Positions 5,343-5,692 of a DNA stretch of 5,692 nucleotides are shown one piece after another. Numbering within the stretch: the first letter of the stretch is position 1; each line of letters opens with the position of its first letter. A model generated the notes under the pieces. The model was not told the origin of the DNA. It saw nothing but the letters and a program-made list of their open reading frames with translations, and made no database searches. The stretch spans positions 1-5,692 of the forward strand of contig JAQCBM010000139.1 in assembly GCA_027729865.1 (NCBI GenBank), given 5' to 3'. This stretch comes from Actinomycetota bacterium. Its GTDB lineage: Bacteria > Actinomycetota > Actinomycetes > S36-B12. The position numbers were made by a program, and so were the translations under genes.

Positions 5343-5692
5343 GCCCGCGCGCCACCGGCGAGTGCGGCGGAGTTCGGGACGATAACAACATCGTCGCCGA
5401 GTTTGGCCAACACGGTTGGAGTGATGTGGCGCGCGTTACCGCCGCCTAGATAAACGCGGTCCCACAAGAACACGGGCCGAAGGACATCCACCACACGACC
5501 GATGCGTCGTGACCACAGCGCATCTCCGAGGCGTTTGCGTTCGTGCTCGCCGATGTAGTTGTCGTAACTCAGGCCCCAGCGCACCGGGGCTTGCGACATT
5601 TCCATGTGCGGTGCGAGTCGGCCCCCGTCGAAGACGGCGAAGCCCAGGCCGGTGCCGAAAGTCATGACGAGTTCCAAACCTTGGCCCGCGAT
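5321..5692 (-). CDS. ROK-family sugar kinase-like protein (partial, N-terminus off the window)
   Basis: Only the last 123 residues are present; the frame enters open from the right edge. Near its start LELVMTFGTGLGFAVFDGGRLAPHMEM resembles the phosphate-binding GTG motif and the following loop of ROK-family kinases such as glucokinase and polyphosphate glucokinase. Further on, VYLGGGNARHITPTV is the second Gly-rich segment, and VVIVPNSAALAGGARAW the usual ROK C-terminal strand and helix. Such proteins phosphorylate hexoses with ATP or polyphosphate in the cytoplasm; some relatives are regulators, but a DNA-binding N-terminus could not be seen here. No ROK zinc motif (CxCGxxGC) is visible. Where many relatives carry a His a few residues after the loop Glu (ExGH, or ELAHH in close relatives), this one reads EMSQ. 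The stop lies within the EamA gene, so the pair is likely co-transcribed. Confidence 0.8.
   Translation of the reverse strand: MAGQGLELVMTFGTGLGFAVFDGGRLAPHMEMSQAPVRWGLSYDNYIGEHERKRLGDALWSRRIGRVVDVLRPVFLWDRVYLGGGNARHITPTVLAKLGDDVVIVPNSAALAGGARAWQLQTG

Noticed and set aside
1..5692. tRNA, rRNA, insertion sequence or prophage genes
   Set aside because: No such sequences, terminal repeats or transposase motifs were seen on either strand.

Overview
The window reads as a high-GC actinobacterial chromosome segment. The evidence is GC-biased codon third positions, GTG and TTG starts with strong Shine-Dalgarno sites, and a lipoprotein with an LAAC lipobox followed by a Ser/Asp/Glu/Thr-rich linker. 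I cannot place it below phylum. It looks like an ordinary carbohydrate-uptake locus rather than a new kind of system; the most unusual parts are in the intergenic DNA.

Left half (1-2900, minus strand): a sugar ABC importer in the order binding protein, permease, ATPase. All three proteins resemble the FrcB/FrcC/FrcA fructose importer known from rhizobia more than the RbsBCA ribose system, but this is from memory of the families, and the substrate is inferred. The ATPase is cut by the left edge just after its LSGGQ signature. Permease and ATPase overlap by four bases (ATGA). A perfect 15-bp hairpin without a U-tract separates the binding protein from the permease and probably sets the unequal expression of the two.

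Middle (2901-4266): a divergent control region and a LacI-family regulator on the plus strand. Two exact copies of a 15-mer containing the palindrome GACAACGTTGTC lie 103 bp apart. One is in the spacer; the other covers the Shine-Dalgarno site and the probable TTG start codon of the regulator gene. This suggests one repressor controls both the importer and itself, possibly with DNA looping.

Right part (4259-5692): a cluster of four degenerate 22-bp tandem repeats fills the whole gap between the convergent regulator and transporter genes and runs into both stop codons. Beyond it, on the minus strand, are an EamA/DMT-family 10-TM transporter and the C-terminal part of a ROK-family sugar kinase-like protein. 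These two genes overlap by 22 bases, so they are probably co-translated.

Working model: the lipoprotein captures a sugar, permease and ATPase import it, the LacI-type protein senses it, and the nearby ROK protein may act on a sugar. A functional link between the right-hand pair and the importer is inferred only from proximity.
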